Under the pieces are notes generated by a model, which ran no database searches, was not told where the DNA came from, and was given only the letters and a program-made list of their open reading frames with translations. From Hyphomonas sp. (GTDB lineage: Bacteria > Pseudomonadota > Alphaproteobacteria > Caulobacterales > Hyphomonadaceae), in assembly GCF_013823385.1 (NCBI RefSeq), contig NZ_PNMA01000017.1:1-64000 (forward strand): DNA of 64,000 nt, in the 5' to 3' direction. Each line of letters starts with the position of its first letter. Position 1 is the stretch's first letter. A program made the translations under genes and the position numbers. Shown here one piece after another: positions 45,320-59,246 of the stretch.

Positions 45320-45816
45320 GGTGCCGCTCCTTCTGCCGGTGAATTCCGGGCAGACCTATGGCACCCCTGCGCGGCCCTTGCACCCCGGCGGAGTGCCGCT
45401 TGCCGCCACGTCATGACGCATCCTGGAGGTCGCTGATCCGCTCTTTCGAAGGCATCGCGCTTTTCAGCGCATCGCGCGCCGGGGTGCCGGGAAAGGCTCA
45501 CCCCGTCATATTCTTCACCATCCGGTCAGCACATTCAGATTTTCGCCGGCCGCTGCAATCACGGTCTCGATTCTATGCGCTAACGTATTGTTTTTGGGAT
45601 ATTATATACCGCTTCAAACCATCTCGGACCGTCTGAAACGCTCGGACCTGGCCGGACTCGAAGTTGCCGCAAGTTCCTGTTCTGTAATGGAAAAATCCGA
45701 CCCTTGAGTCTGGGCCATCAAAAATGCCAACAACATTTTATCGTTATTCGGTATGAGTCCCGATTTTGTCAGAATTCCTGTGGAAAACGTCAGTCTATCT
45801 CAGTTCTACCGGGCCG

Positions 45817-49047
<3,231 letters not shown>

Positions 49048-49051
49048 CGCC

Positions 49052-50818
49052 TCATATCAGTTTCTCGAAGCCTCGACGGATAATATCCGCCATCAGCCTC
49101 CGGCGTTCGCCAAGGAAAGCATCATAGCTCATTTGTTCCCAATCCGGCGGCAGCGCGTGAAGCTCACACATTCGTCGCCAGTCGCCTTCATTGAAGCGGG
49201 CCCGTACCTCTGGCACATAAGCAGCGGGCGGATTATCACTGATCTCCAGGTTGTCGGGCCATTCAAGCAGGGCAAAGTTGGCCATTTGATTGATCTGCCG
49301 AAGGTCTGTCAGACCCTGCCGCTCCAGCCAGGCGCGCGGGAAGAGATGGTGGCGCTCAAGCGCCTTTCGGCGGGTCTGGATTGCCGGATCGATCAGGTCA
49401 GCAACTGTCTTATGAGAGAACAGCACCGGGGCGCCGAGTTTATTCTGTGCAGCCACATAAGCAAAAAGTTCTGGATTGCGGGCCGAGGAGCTATCGAGGT
49501 TCATAGGCAGCGAAATGGACCAGAAGTCGCTCGTGAGCTGCCCAGCGATGATGTCATCAAGGATCTGGAGAAACTCTTCTCCGCTCTCCACAGTACGGAA
49601 CCGGGCAAGGTCGCTGTCCATTACCGTTTCCGGTGAGCTAGTGTAGCGGCCGGTGAGCGATACCGCGAAGAACCAACGCCCAATCGCCTTCTGCAGAAGA
49701 TGTTCTGGCACCCGGTAACGCACGCGGCCGAGGAGGTAGAAGGCATAGCTAAAGAGCAGCGCGTTCTGAGACGAGATCATCTCGGCGCTCCGGAAGCCGG
49801 CACCAATCAGAGCGCTCAGAAACTGATGCCAGTTGGTCAGGTGTAGCACATGCGCCTGAGCTTCCTTCAGCCGGGCGAATTGCTCCTCCCTACGCTCAGC
49901 GAGGAAGGCCCCTGTCTCAGGGTCCTTTCCGCGCAGCACTTGATAGACGCTCTTGAGCCGTCCCCGGCCAAAGGCAATGGCTACAGCCACCCGGAGGAGC
50001 TGGTCAGGATCCGGCTGGATGAAGTGATTGAAGGGGGACGCAGCGCTGCCCTGCACTGGGGCTATCCGTGAAGCACGGCAGAAGGCTTCCAGATCCGCGC
50101 GCCCCTCCTCCCAGAAGACTGAAAGCAGCGTCAGGATGAAGTCGGCCTGGTTGAGTTTTACGCCCTCGCTGTTGATCCGGACGAAGATGTCAGCAACCTG
50201 TTCTTCATCGACATCCGAGGCGATCTCCAGCGCGGTGAACGGGTACTTCTGGAGATCGAACAGCCGATCCAGATTGTGCGAGATCAGCTCTTCCTCTTCT
50301 TCCGTCAGCGCCTGCTTGGCGGACGCCTGCTCGATAAAGTCGTTCACCAGTTTCCGGCTGGACTTGCCAGACGCCCACATTGTGGAAATGTCAGCGATCC
50401 ATTCTGGATCCCGGCGGATCGCAGCGTCCGCAACTTCAAACTTTCCATCGCGAGGCCGGAAGGCGATTTCGATGCCGCGCGCCTTGTAGTCCTCATCGAT
50501 GACACTCCGCCCCCGGAAGACCGCATACAGTGAGGTAAGCCTCTGCTGCCCGTCAACGATAAGCCGGTTGGCCACGGCGCGCGCCTTGGCGTCGGTGCCG
50601 ATCTGACGCGAGCCGGTGGCGCTGCCATTCTCCCAGAATAGCAGATAGCCGACTGGAAAGCCGCGATACATGGAATCGAACAGATCGCGCACCTTGGCAT
50701 TCGACCAGACGAAGGGGCGCTGGATGTCGGGCAGGCCAATGTCTCCGACGTCGATGTAGTGCAGCAGGCCACCGAGGTCATAATCCACCCGCTTGAAGCA
50801 TGTCTTGAGTTCGCTCAT
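49052..50818 (-). CDS. DUF262 domain protein with C-terminal HNH-like (DUF1524-type) region, GmrSD-like
   Basis: [19 protein letters not shown] (DGQQR motif); C-terminal [20 protein letters not shown]...[23 protein letters not shown]. Confidence 0.88.
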   Translation of the reverse strand: MSELKTCFKRVDYDLGGLLHYIDVGDIGLPDIQRPFVWSNAKVRDLFDSMYRGFPVGYLLFWENGSATGSRQIGTDAKARAVANRLIVDGQQRLTSLYAVFRGRSVIDEDYKARGIEIAFRPRDGKFEVADAAIRRDPEWIADISTMWASGKSSRKLVNDFIEQASAKQALTEEEEELISHNLDRLFDLQKYPFTALEIASDVDEEQVADIFVRINSEGVKLNQADFILTLLSVFWEEGRADLEAFCRASRIAPVQGSAASPFNHFIQPDPDQLLRVAVAIAFGRGRLKSVYQVLRGKDPETGAFLAERREEQFARLKEAQAHVLHLTNWHQFLSALIGAGFRSAEMISSQNALLFSYAFYLLGRVRYRVPEHLLQKAIGRWFFAVSLTGRYTSSPETVMDSDLARFRTVESGEEFLQILDDIIAGQLTSDFWSISLPMNLDSSSARNPELFAYVAAQNKLGAPVLFSHKTVADLIDPAIQTRRKALERHHLFPRAWLERQGLTDLRQINQMANFALLEWPDNLEISDNPPAAYVPEVRARFNEGDWRRMCELHALPPDWEQMSYDAFLGERRRLMADIIRRGFEKLI

Positions 50819-50831
50819 GAGGTTGTTCCCG

Positions 50832-51299
50832 CTATTTATTAGAGCTGCTTACATTTCGACTGGGACTCGGGGAGAGCAAACCGATCAAATGTTTCAGCTC
50901 CCGCTCATGCAACCTTGCTTTCATCGAAATGTTCGACCGCGAGATGTCATCCAAATCAAATGTCGTTCCGTCGAAGGTGAACCGGCCATGTGCAAATGCA
51001 TTTCGTAAATGCCGGAACAACGCTGCGGCTTGGGCTTCACTTCCAACACTTATGTAAGCGAAACTTCCGGTCGACGGACTAAGTCCCTTACGGAGGTTTT
51101 CGTGCAGCTCTTTGTTGGAGGCATAAGCCCTGAAGTCGATATTCGCCTTCTTCATATAATCCACCCACTCTGCGCTGGGCGGTTTGGGCCATTCTACCTC
51201 CCCTACAGATAGCTCTTTCTCCCAGCGCAGTATAATGCTTGAGTAAATGAAAGCAGACAAACCTGTACCGAGTGTGGGGGTACGCTGATTTTTCCTCAA
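50832..51299 (-). CDS. small HEPN-motif protein embedded in type I RM operon
   Basis: 155 aa; AALFRHLRNAFAHGRF (R-x4-H, RNxxxH-like); overlaps the hsdS stop by 4 bp. Confidence 0.7.
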   Translation of the reverse strand: MRKNQRTPTLGTGLSAFIYSSIILRWEKELSVGEVEWPKPPSAEWVDYMKKANIDFRAYASNKELHENLRKGLSPSTGSFAYISVGSEAQAAALFRHLRNAFAHGRFTFDGTTFDLDDISRSNISMKARLHERELKHLIGLLSPSPSRNVSSSNK

Positions 51300-52587
51300 A
51301 GCGACACACCCTCGGCAGTTCGCGCTACTTCCATCTTCAATTCCCCCGAAATCAGGCGCGGCAATAGTAGGTCGCGGGTTTGAGCCAGGGTGCGGGATTC
51401 GGCGTTATTCGTGCCTATCAGTTCGACGTTCGCGGAAAGCGCATCACGAAAGGCCGCCAACACGACCTCGGACGGAATAACGATTTCAGTCGCAGCCACG
51501 GCGTCCGGCCTGACAGCAGGATAGGCGCCGCCATCTGCCAGGTGATTAAGTCGGTTGATGTTCTCGACACTGGTTGAGGCGCACCAAACAAACACCCTGT
51601 CTCTTGCGTTCTTTGGGCGCAAGACAGCGAAACCTGTGCTCCCAGTTAGCCCATCTTCGGCCACATAGCAGAACGAGCCATTCCCGGGACGAACCGTACC
51701 AACGATGGTATCACCAGCTCGGAGGATGCGGCGCGCCCGGCTCGGCGCATCGGCCCAAGCGTAATTCTCCACTTTGTCGATGCTCCCCCATTTGGTGTTC
51801 GCCAAATCGACGTATGAGACTCGCGCCGGAGCATTTCGCGCGGTCCAGCTTTCGGGGTTCAGTGAGGCGAGGTCATTGAGAGTTCCCGCTGCCCACCCCT
51901 CCGGCTTTCCCTCGTCGTCGAGGCGGTCGGGGAATAGGGACCAGAGGTCTTCGGAGAGGTAGGCGGGGCGGCCTTCCATCTTGGCGCGGGTGGGGCCGAA
52001 GTCGACGAACCAGTCCCGGAACAAGGCCCGCGCCATCGCCTCCAACGTCTCGTTCATCTTCCGGTTCAGCTCGATCTTGTCATCGAGCGCGCCTAGGGTG
52101 TTGGCGATAGCGCGTTGTTCGGGGAGAGGAACCGCCGGAATCTCGAACTTCTCGATCATTCCTTTGGTCAGTGCATTCCGGGTTGCGCCAGATGCCGCCA
52201 GCCCAAGCATGTGAGCCTGCATCTCCGGGGAGACCAGGAAGTATCGCAGAAACCGTGGGTCAATTACTTCAGGATTCGGCCGAATGATTGCGACATGCTG
52301 GTTCACCCGGGCAGGCAAAACTATCGGATCGACCTGGCACACCCGGGCGACGCTATCGCCTGTGATGTTCAAGAGAACATCGCCGGGCTGAACCTCTACG
52401 TTCGATAGTTGGTCAGCTTGATCTTGCGAGATGAACGCGAGCCCGCTAAAGGAAAAACGATCATTCAAGACGTTCTGACTGCGGATGAGGGAGAACGGAC
52501 CTTCGGCAAGATATGCTTCTTTGCCGCCGCGTGGAGTCGCGCCGCTGCCGATCTTCAGACAGTGATCTCCGAGTCTAAGGCTCGCCG

Positions 52588-52591
<4 letters not shown>
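51296..52591 (-). CDS. hsdS: type I restriction-modification specificity subunit
   Basis: Two TRD-like halves; [45 protein letters not shown] conserved region. Confidence 0.95.
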
Positions 52592-54126
<1,535 letters not shown>

Positions 54127-54309
54127 GCGGTGTTTTTCCCGTTCGAATTCTGAATGCTACGTTTCATCAGGTAGGTGAGGCGTCAACCGCAATAACCGGG
54201 GGCATTCAATTCTAGCAGACGAAGAATGACGGGCAGCATCAGTCAATCCAATCATCGCTAGAACGTGAAAGAAACGGCCAGCCAATATAAGCTGCCAATC
54301 TTTGCGAGA

Positions 54310-55821
54310 TCACGGCTCAGACGCTCCATCTACGGGCTTCTCTGATTGAGGTTCCTGCCGACCCTCGCCCTGGGTCGGCTGAAACGACGCCGGAGGTGCG
54401 GGTTCTGCCTCTTGCTGTTCGGAAACCTTTTTTGGTTCGTCATCTTCTACAACGGACGGTGAGGTTGCTCCTGCGTTGTTGTTTGGAATCGCCTTGATCG
54501 GCACCAGAGCCACCCACGCCGTGACGAGAAAGGCCAAGGCTACCGAAATTCCGCCAACCCACGAAACCCGCTTAAGGGTTTTCTCGGCATCCAAGCTCGG
54601 TTGAATGACCAGCTTCTGGTATTCATCAGGCGACAGGAATCTGTAAATCTGGTTCCGCCACACGTCCCTCAATCCTCGCTGCAAAGCGGCAAACCTGTGT
54701 CCTGAGTAAATCACTACGAAGATATAGCCTGTCACAACAAACATCACCGCAAGCACCAAGAGACCGGGTGCGTTCGCCACGATCCTGGCCGCTATAAGAC
54801 CGATGCCGATGGCCAGCGCAGAGGCCAGCGCGCCAACCACTTGGCGCACGGCATCGGTGATCTTCGCCGTTTCTTCCGTAACTGCCTTCCGGAGATCCGC
54901 GAGGGCCTTCAGGTTATCGGCGCTCACTTTTGCGACGGACATGGCGTGAGCAATCTTGGCGCCCTCAAGAGCGTGGCCCAGATTGTCACGCAGGCATTCT
55001 AGTGTGTCGGCACCCGCGCTTCCGGTGCGCGCAAACTCTGTCGCGAAAAGCGTGTGGCGATTCTCTGCTTCTCGGTCGAACTCGTAAACCCACCTGACCG
55101 CGGCCTGCAGGTTCTCGAAGCCCACACGGCCAATTGTGCCAAAGATGTCTCCGCCAGCTTCCAACTTTGCGAGCGCAAGGCGCGGAGGGCCTCTGAAAAC
55201 GTATGATCCAGAGACATGATCGATCTCCGTGGCCAGAGCGGGCAGAAGTGCCCGAACGGCATAGCCGACCCAGAGCCGATACCTGCCGTCTTTTTCGTGC
55301 CAAGTCGACGGCTCCACGAGAAGCCATTTGCCGATCACACTTGGGACTATCCGGTTTGTTCCGTACTCGCGGACCAGTGTTTGCGGGTTTCGGAAAGATT
55401 GCCCGACGCTGATACCGCTCGAAACCTCTTCCTCCGGAATGAACCGCATGCCTTCAACAGCGAAGGCATAATCCAGCCCGACGACTGCAATCTCTACGCC
55501 TTCCATATCGCTGAGAAGTATTTCGCCAAATCCCGCATCCGATACCACCAACGCTGCCACGTCCAACCGCGTTGGCTTGACGGCTGTGATGCGAAAAGGC
55601 CCAAAACTGTCGTCGAGATCGCCCAACTCAGTCTCATTTTCCGCTCTATCGAATATGCTGGCCTGCCAAGATAGGTCGGCTATCATCCCTGCGAGGACTT
55701 GCGCAGACGCTGCTGAAAGCTCCGAAACCTTCAGCACATCAGGCAACTCACTGACCACCGCACCGGCCGTCACCAATTCATCTAGTTTTAATGCGAGCGT
55801 TCTCAGAAACGATGCGCTCAT
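54310..55821 (-). CDS. uncharacterised multi-TM protein with large soluble N-terminus and disordered acidic/Pro tail
   Basis: Start trimmed to MSASFLRTLALKLDELV (ATG at 55821) after RBS-like aggtcac region; TM-like VVGALASALAIGIGLIAARIVANAPGLLVLAVMFVVTGYIFVVIY and GGISVALAFLVTAWVALVPI. Confidence 0.75.
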   Translation of the reverse strand: MSASFLRTLALKLDELVTAGAVVSELPDVLKVSELSAASAQVLAGMIADLSWQASIFDRAENETELGDLDDSFGPFRITAVKPTRLDVAALVVSDAGFGEILLSDMEGVEIAVVGLDYAFAVEGMRFIPEEEVSSGISVGQSFRNPQTLVREYGTNRIVPSVIGKWLLVEPSTWHEKDGRYRLWVGYAVRALLPALATEIDHVSGSYVFRGPPRLALAKLEAGGDIFGTIGRVGFENLQAAVRWVYEFDREAENRHTLFATEFARTGSAGADTLECLRDNLGHALEGAKIAHAMSVAKVSADNLKALADLRKAVTEETAKITDAVRQVVGALASALAIGIGLIAARIVANAPGLLVLAVMFVVTGYIFVVIYSGHRFAALQRGLRDVWRNQIYRFLSPDEYQKLVIQPSLDAEKTLKRVSWVGGISVALAFLVTAWVALVPIKAIPNNNAGATSPSVVEDDEPKKVSEQQEAEPAPPASFQPTQGEGRQEPQSEKPVDGASEP

Positions 55822-56833
55822 CTGTGACCTTCTTTGTACGAATTGTGATTGTCTCACCGCCGGCCTCGGTCTTCTCACGATTGACCATGGCAGTAGCATC
55901 GTCCGGATACACAACAACTACGCCTTCCGTAGTGCGCAGCCGCAGCATCGCGGGCTTCTTAATAATCTTTCTATCGGGAGCGAATGCAAGTCCCTCAAGC
56001 TTGGCGCTCTTCACCCTGCGGCCGATAGTCCGATCAATCCGTCCGATGGTCTTCTCGTCCTCCGGATTGCCGGCTGCCGCAAGCACAGCGTCCCGGACCG
56101 AATCTTCCGTTACCATTATGCGGTCATGTAGATGGGCCTGAGCTCGCCTGAACGCAGCGGCGACATCCTTCTCTGGCAAATCGTCTGCGTGCTCAGTAAG
56201 CACCTCGCGAAGCACCTTTACAACTGCCCGACTCAAGTCCTCGTCGCTCCGTGTGCGATTCACCTCCAAGTATTTGGCGAAATAGTCGCCGATGTCTGGT
56301 CCGGGCTTGATTCTGTCAGTCGCACAAAGGCCAGACTCCGCTTTACCGTCTACGACCCTTACTAGGGCAGCCTTCTGTATCGAACGCTTCCCAGCAACGA
56401 AGGCCTGGACTATGAGCCGCAGCATAGCATCGACATTACCGTCCGTCTGTTCGACTACTTCCTCATAGTCATACTTAATCAGACTAAAGAACTTAATGTT
56501 CGGCAGTCCAGCGCTAAGCTCAAAAATGAAAAAAGCGCCCTCCCGGCTAGTACCATCGTGAAAGCGGTTGAACTCCCGCGCGAGAGTCTGGGCGCCCGTC
56601 TCGAACGAGAGAGCCCCAGTGGCTATACTTTCGATAGTTCTCTTTGTGCTCGAGGCCGGATCGAAGCCAAAGACAGCTGCAGCGTCACTTTCGCGTATCC
56701 GGGCGAGAAAGAAATCTTCATGTTCCACCGAGCGAGCTGGCTGAGGCACGAATTCGGCGCCACTCACGCCGTGCAGCGCCATGTTCACAATCTTCAAAGA
56801 ACTTAATTCGTCGTCACTCAGAAATCCCACCAT
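55778..56833 (-). CDS. nucleoid-associated protein-like (NdpA/YejK, PF04245-type) protein
   Basis: ATG 56833 after gggggaag; ALHGVSG...HEDFFLARIRESDAAAVFGFDPAS...AQTLAREFNRFHDGTSREGAFFIFEL...KFFSLIKYDYEEVVE resembles the NA37 family. Confidence 0.55.
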   Translation of the reverse strand: MVGFLSDDELSSLKIVNMALHGVSGAEFVPQPARSVEHEDFFLARIRESDAAAVFGFDPASSTKRTIESIATGALSFETGAQTLAREFNRFHDGTSREGAFFIFELSAGLPNIKFFSLIKYDYEEVVEQTDGNVDAMLRLIVQAFVAGKRSIQKAALVRVVDGKAESGLCATDRIKPGPDIGDYFAKYLEVNRTRSDEDLSRAVVKVLREVLTEHADDLPEKDVAAAFRRAQAHLHDRIMVTEDSVRDAVLAAAGNPEDEKTIGRIDRTIGRRVKSAKLEGLAFAPDRKIIKKPAMLRLRTTEGVVVVYPDDATAMVNREKTEAGGETITIRTKKVTDERIVSENARIKTR

Positions 56834-57563
56834 CTTCCCCCTTAGATTGTAGGCGTTTTCTGTACTAAATCGTGGCTTTAGGCAACAACCGCGCCGAAAC
56901 TTACACCCGCACGCGAATGGTCCCCGGAACGAAAAATCTGTGAAACGCTTTCTAACATCAATTTTGGAACAAATATAGAACAAAAAGCTCCTGGCTAAAC
57001 GATGACACTGATCGTCAGATGATCTGAGGCTTCCCTAAGAAACTGGTTCATATGCGACTAACTCCAACTTGCTCATCGCGCGATATCTTTTTCCCGCCCT
57101 GCCCCGTTCCGGGGGCTGTTCGATGGGCGGTTGCCCATCGGCCCGGCTCGGCTCCGGTCCCCACGCTGCCCTGCGGGCCATCGCGGCGCTGCGGGGTCTC
57201 CCCGGCAGGGCGGCGCACAGGCGCTTCCCATTGGCGGGGCAAGGGGGTCACCTGTGCGATGCGTTCGCTCATAAATGTCTGAAGGCGGCGCCTGGTTGTT
57301 TCAGCTCCACGCGAGACAGGTCAAATCGTGGCGCCGGCATCTCAAAAGCATCAAAGCCTCTGCACACGGCGGGAGGGGCCGGACGTCGCTTATGCCGGGG
57401 CGCGGCGGACGCGCACGGGGGGCGGGATTATAAGCGTCTGGATTGTTGCTGTCCTCCGACCTGACCCCGTGCCCGCCCGCCTTTTACGCCCCGCCAGCGC
57501 GCCTTTCTCCGCCCCCTCCCGCCTTATGCGGGAAGGCACCCGGGACAGAGAGGAGCACGGATT

Positions 57564-58118
57564 ATGACTGACCCTGTTGAACCAACCCCCGCCGTAGCGG
57601 CTGACGCCCCTGCCCGGCCGCGTATTTATGTGGCCTGCCTTGCCGCCTATAACTCCGGCATCCTGCATGGAAGGTGGATTGCTGTTACCACTCCCGATGA
57701 AGTGAAAGCGGAAGTGGGCGCCATGCTGAGTGAAAGCCCGGTGCCTCGCGCCGAAGAATGGGCAATCCATGACTATGAAGGGTTCGAGGGCATATGCCTC
57801 TCTGAACACGCGTCCTTCGAGACGGTCTGCGAACTGGCCAGCTTTATTGAAGAGCGCGGCAGGCTGGCGGCGAAGCTTTACAGCCATTTTGGCAACGGTC
57901 TCACCGAAGCCCGCGCCGCGTTCGAGAACTATGCCGGGCAGTATCAGACGGCAGGCGCGTTCGCCGAAGAGATGATCCGGGAAACCGGGACGGAGATTCC
58001 GGCTTCTCTGGAATACTACATCGACTGGCAGGCCCTCGCCCGTGACATGGCGCTGAATGGCGAAATCCTCGTCATCCAGGTCGGCTTTGATGAAGTGCAT
58101 GTGTTCTGGTGCCGGTGA
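57564..58118 (+). CDS. ardA: ArdA-like antirestriction protein
   Basis: RIYVACLAAYNSGILHGRWIAVTTPDEVKAEVGAML...EEWAIHDYEGFEGICLSEHASFETVCELASFIEERG; acidic. Confidence 0.92.
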   Translation: MTDPVEPTPAVAADAPARPRIYVACLAAYNSGILHGRWIAVTTPDEVKAEVGAMLSESPVPRAEEWAIHDYEGFEGICLSEHASFETVCELASFIEERGRLAAKLYSHFGNGLTEARAAFENYAGQYQTAGAFAEEMIRETGTEIPASLEYYIDWQALARDMALNGEILVIQVGFDEVHVFWCR

Positions 58119-58820
58119 AGGTATGTGCCCTCGCGTCTCGCGCGGGCACGCCAAGGCGCCTCAGACAGGGGCAGCGCCCTTGCCGTCAATCTGGGCCGTC
58201 CACGGACATTCGCGCAGCCCTTCTGCTTCAGTCTGCGTGCCTTGGTGCTCAGTCATTGGACACGCCCTCTTGGCCTTCGGCGGCGCATCAGCAGATCGGC
58301 CGGACTGCTGCCCACTGCGGAGACAGCGATGGGGAAGAATGATCACACCCGCCAGCACGGGCCTTCAATGTCCCCAGACCGGCGAACCCGGTTCGTCGCC
58401 GAAGCATGAGAACGACAGACAGCGAACCGGGAAAGGTCTGGCGGCTCTTCGGTGTGAAGACCATTTGGGCTCAGCCTCGTTGCGAACCATCAGGGCCGAT
58501 AGTTTCGATGAGGTCATGGGAGTGGTTTTCCGGGCACCTGCTTTTCTTCCTCTGGCAAGGTCCGCCCGCCCCCTTGTCTCCGTCTCTTGCCGTTTGACCT
58601 GGACGACCTCCGCCGTGCCTGAAACCGCCACTTTCGAGGAAATTTCCCCTGCGCCTCACGGCGCATTCCTCGCGGCCCAAATTTCCTCTGCGGGGCGGTG
58701 CTCCGCTTTGCTGCGCCCCTGCCGGGTTCAGGCCCGCCGAAGGCCGTCCTCCCGGTCCGGCGTCGACGGGAACAAAGGGTTCCCGGAAGACAAGAGCCAG
58801 GAAACGCAAAGGAGATCCCC

Positions 58821-59144
58821 ATGGCAAACGCACTCGGATACGTCACCGAAACCAAGACCGGCTTTGAAGGCACCCTCGCCATGATGAGCCTCTCAGCCCC
58901 CCTCATCATCCGGAAGAACGCGGACAAGACCGCTCCGGCCCAGCCCGACTACCGCATCTTCGCAGGCGATACCGAAACCGAGATCGGCGGCGGCTGGATC
59001 ATGAAGGCGAAATCCAGCGGTAAGGAGTACATCTCCCTGACCCTCGCAGACCCCCAGATCGGGCCGCGCCGGATCTACGCCAACCTCGCCCCGGTCAAAG
59101 GCAAGAAGGGCCGCTACGCCCTCCTCTGGAACCCAGGGGAGTGA
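58821..59144 (+). CDS. DUF736 domain-containing protein
   Basis: LGYVTETKTGFEGTLAMMSLSAPLIIRKNADKTAPAQPDYRIFAGDTETEIGGGWIM; ggagat RBS. Confidence 0.93.
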   Translation: MANALGYVTETKTGFEGTLAMMSLSAPLIIRKNADKTAPAQPDYRIFAGDTETEIGGGWIMKAKSSGKEYISLTLADPQIGPRRIYANLAPVKGKKGRYALLWNPGE

Positions 59145-59246
59145 AAACCGGCCAGCCGCGCCCCGCGCGGCTGGCCCTTCCCGGCTTACGGCAGGCTCAA
59201 CTGAAGGGAGGATTGGCGCTTTGCACGCCGTGCGGCGCTCCTTAAG

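Noticed and set aside
45646-45690. Possible tRNA 3' end (reverse complement contains ttcgagtccggcc) as integrase target
   Set aside because: The five bases before ttcgagt do not pair with ccggc and no cloverleaf could be drawn, so no tRNA is called
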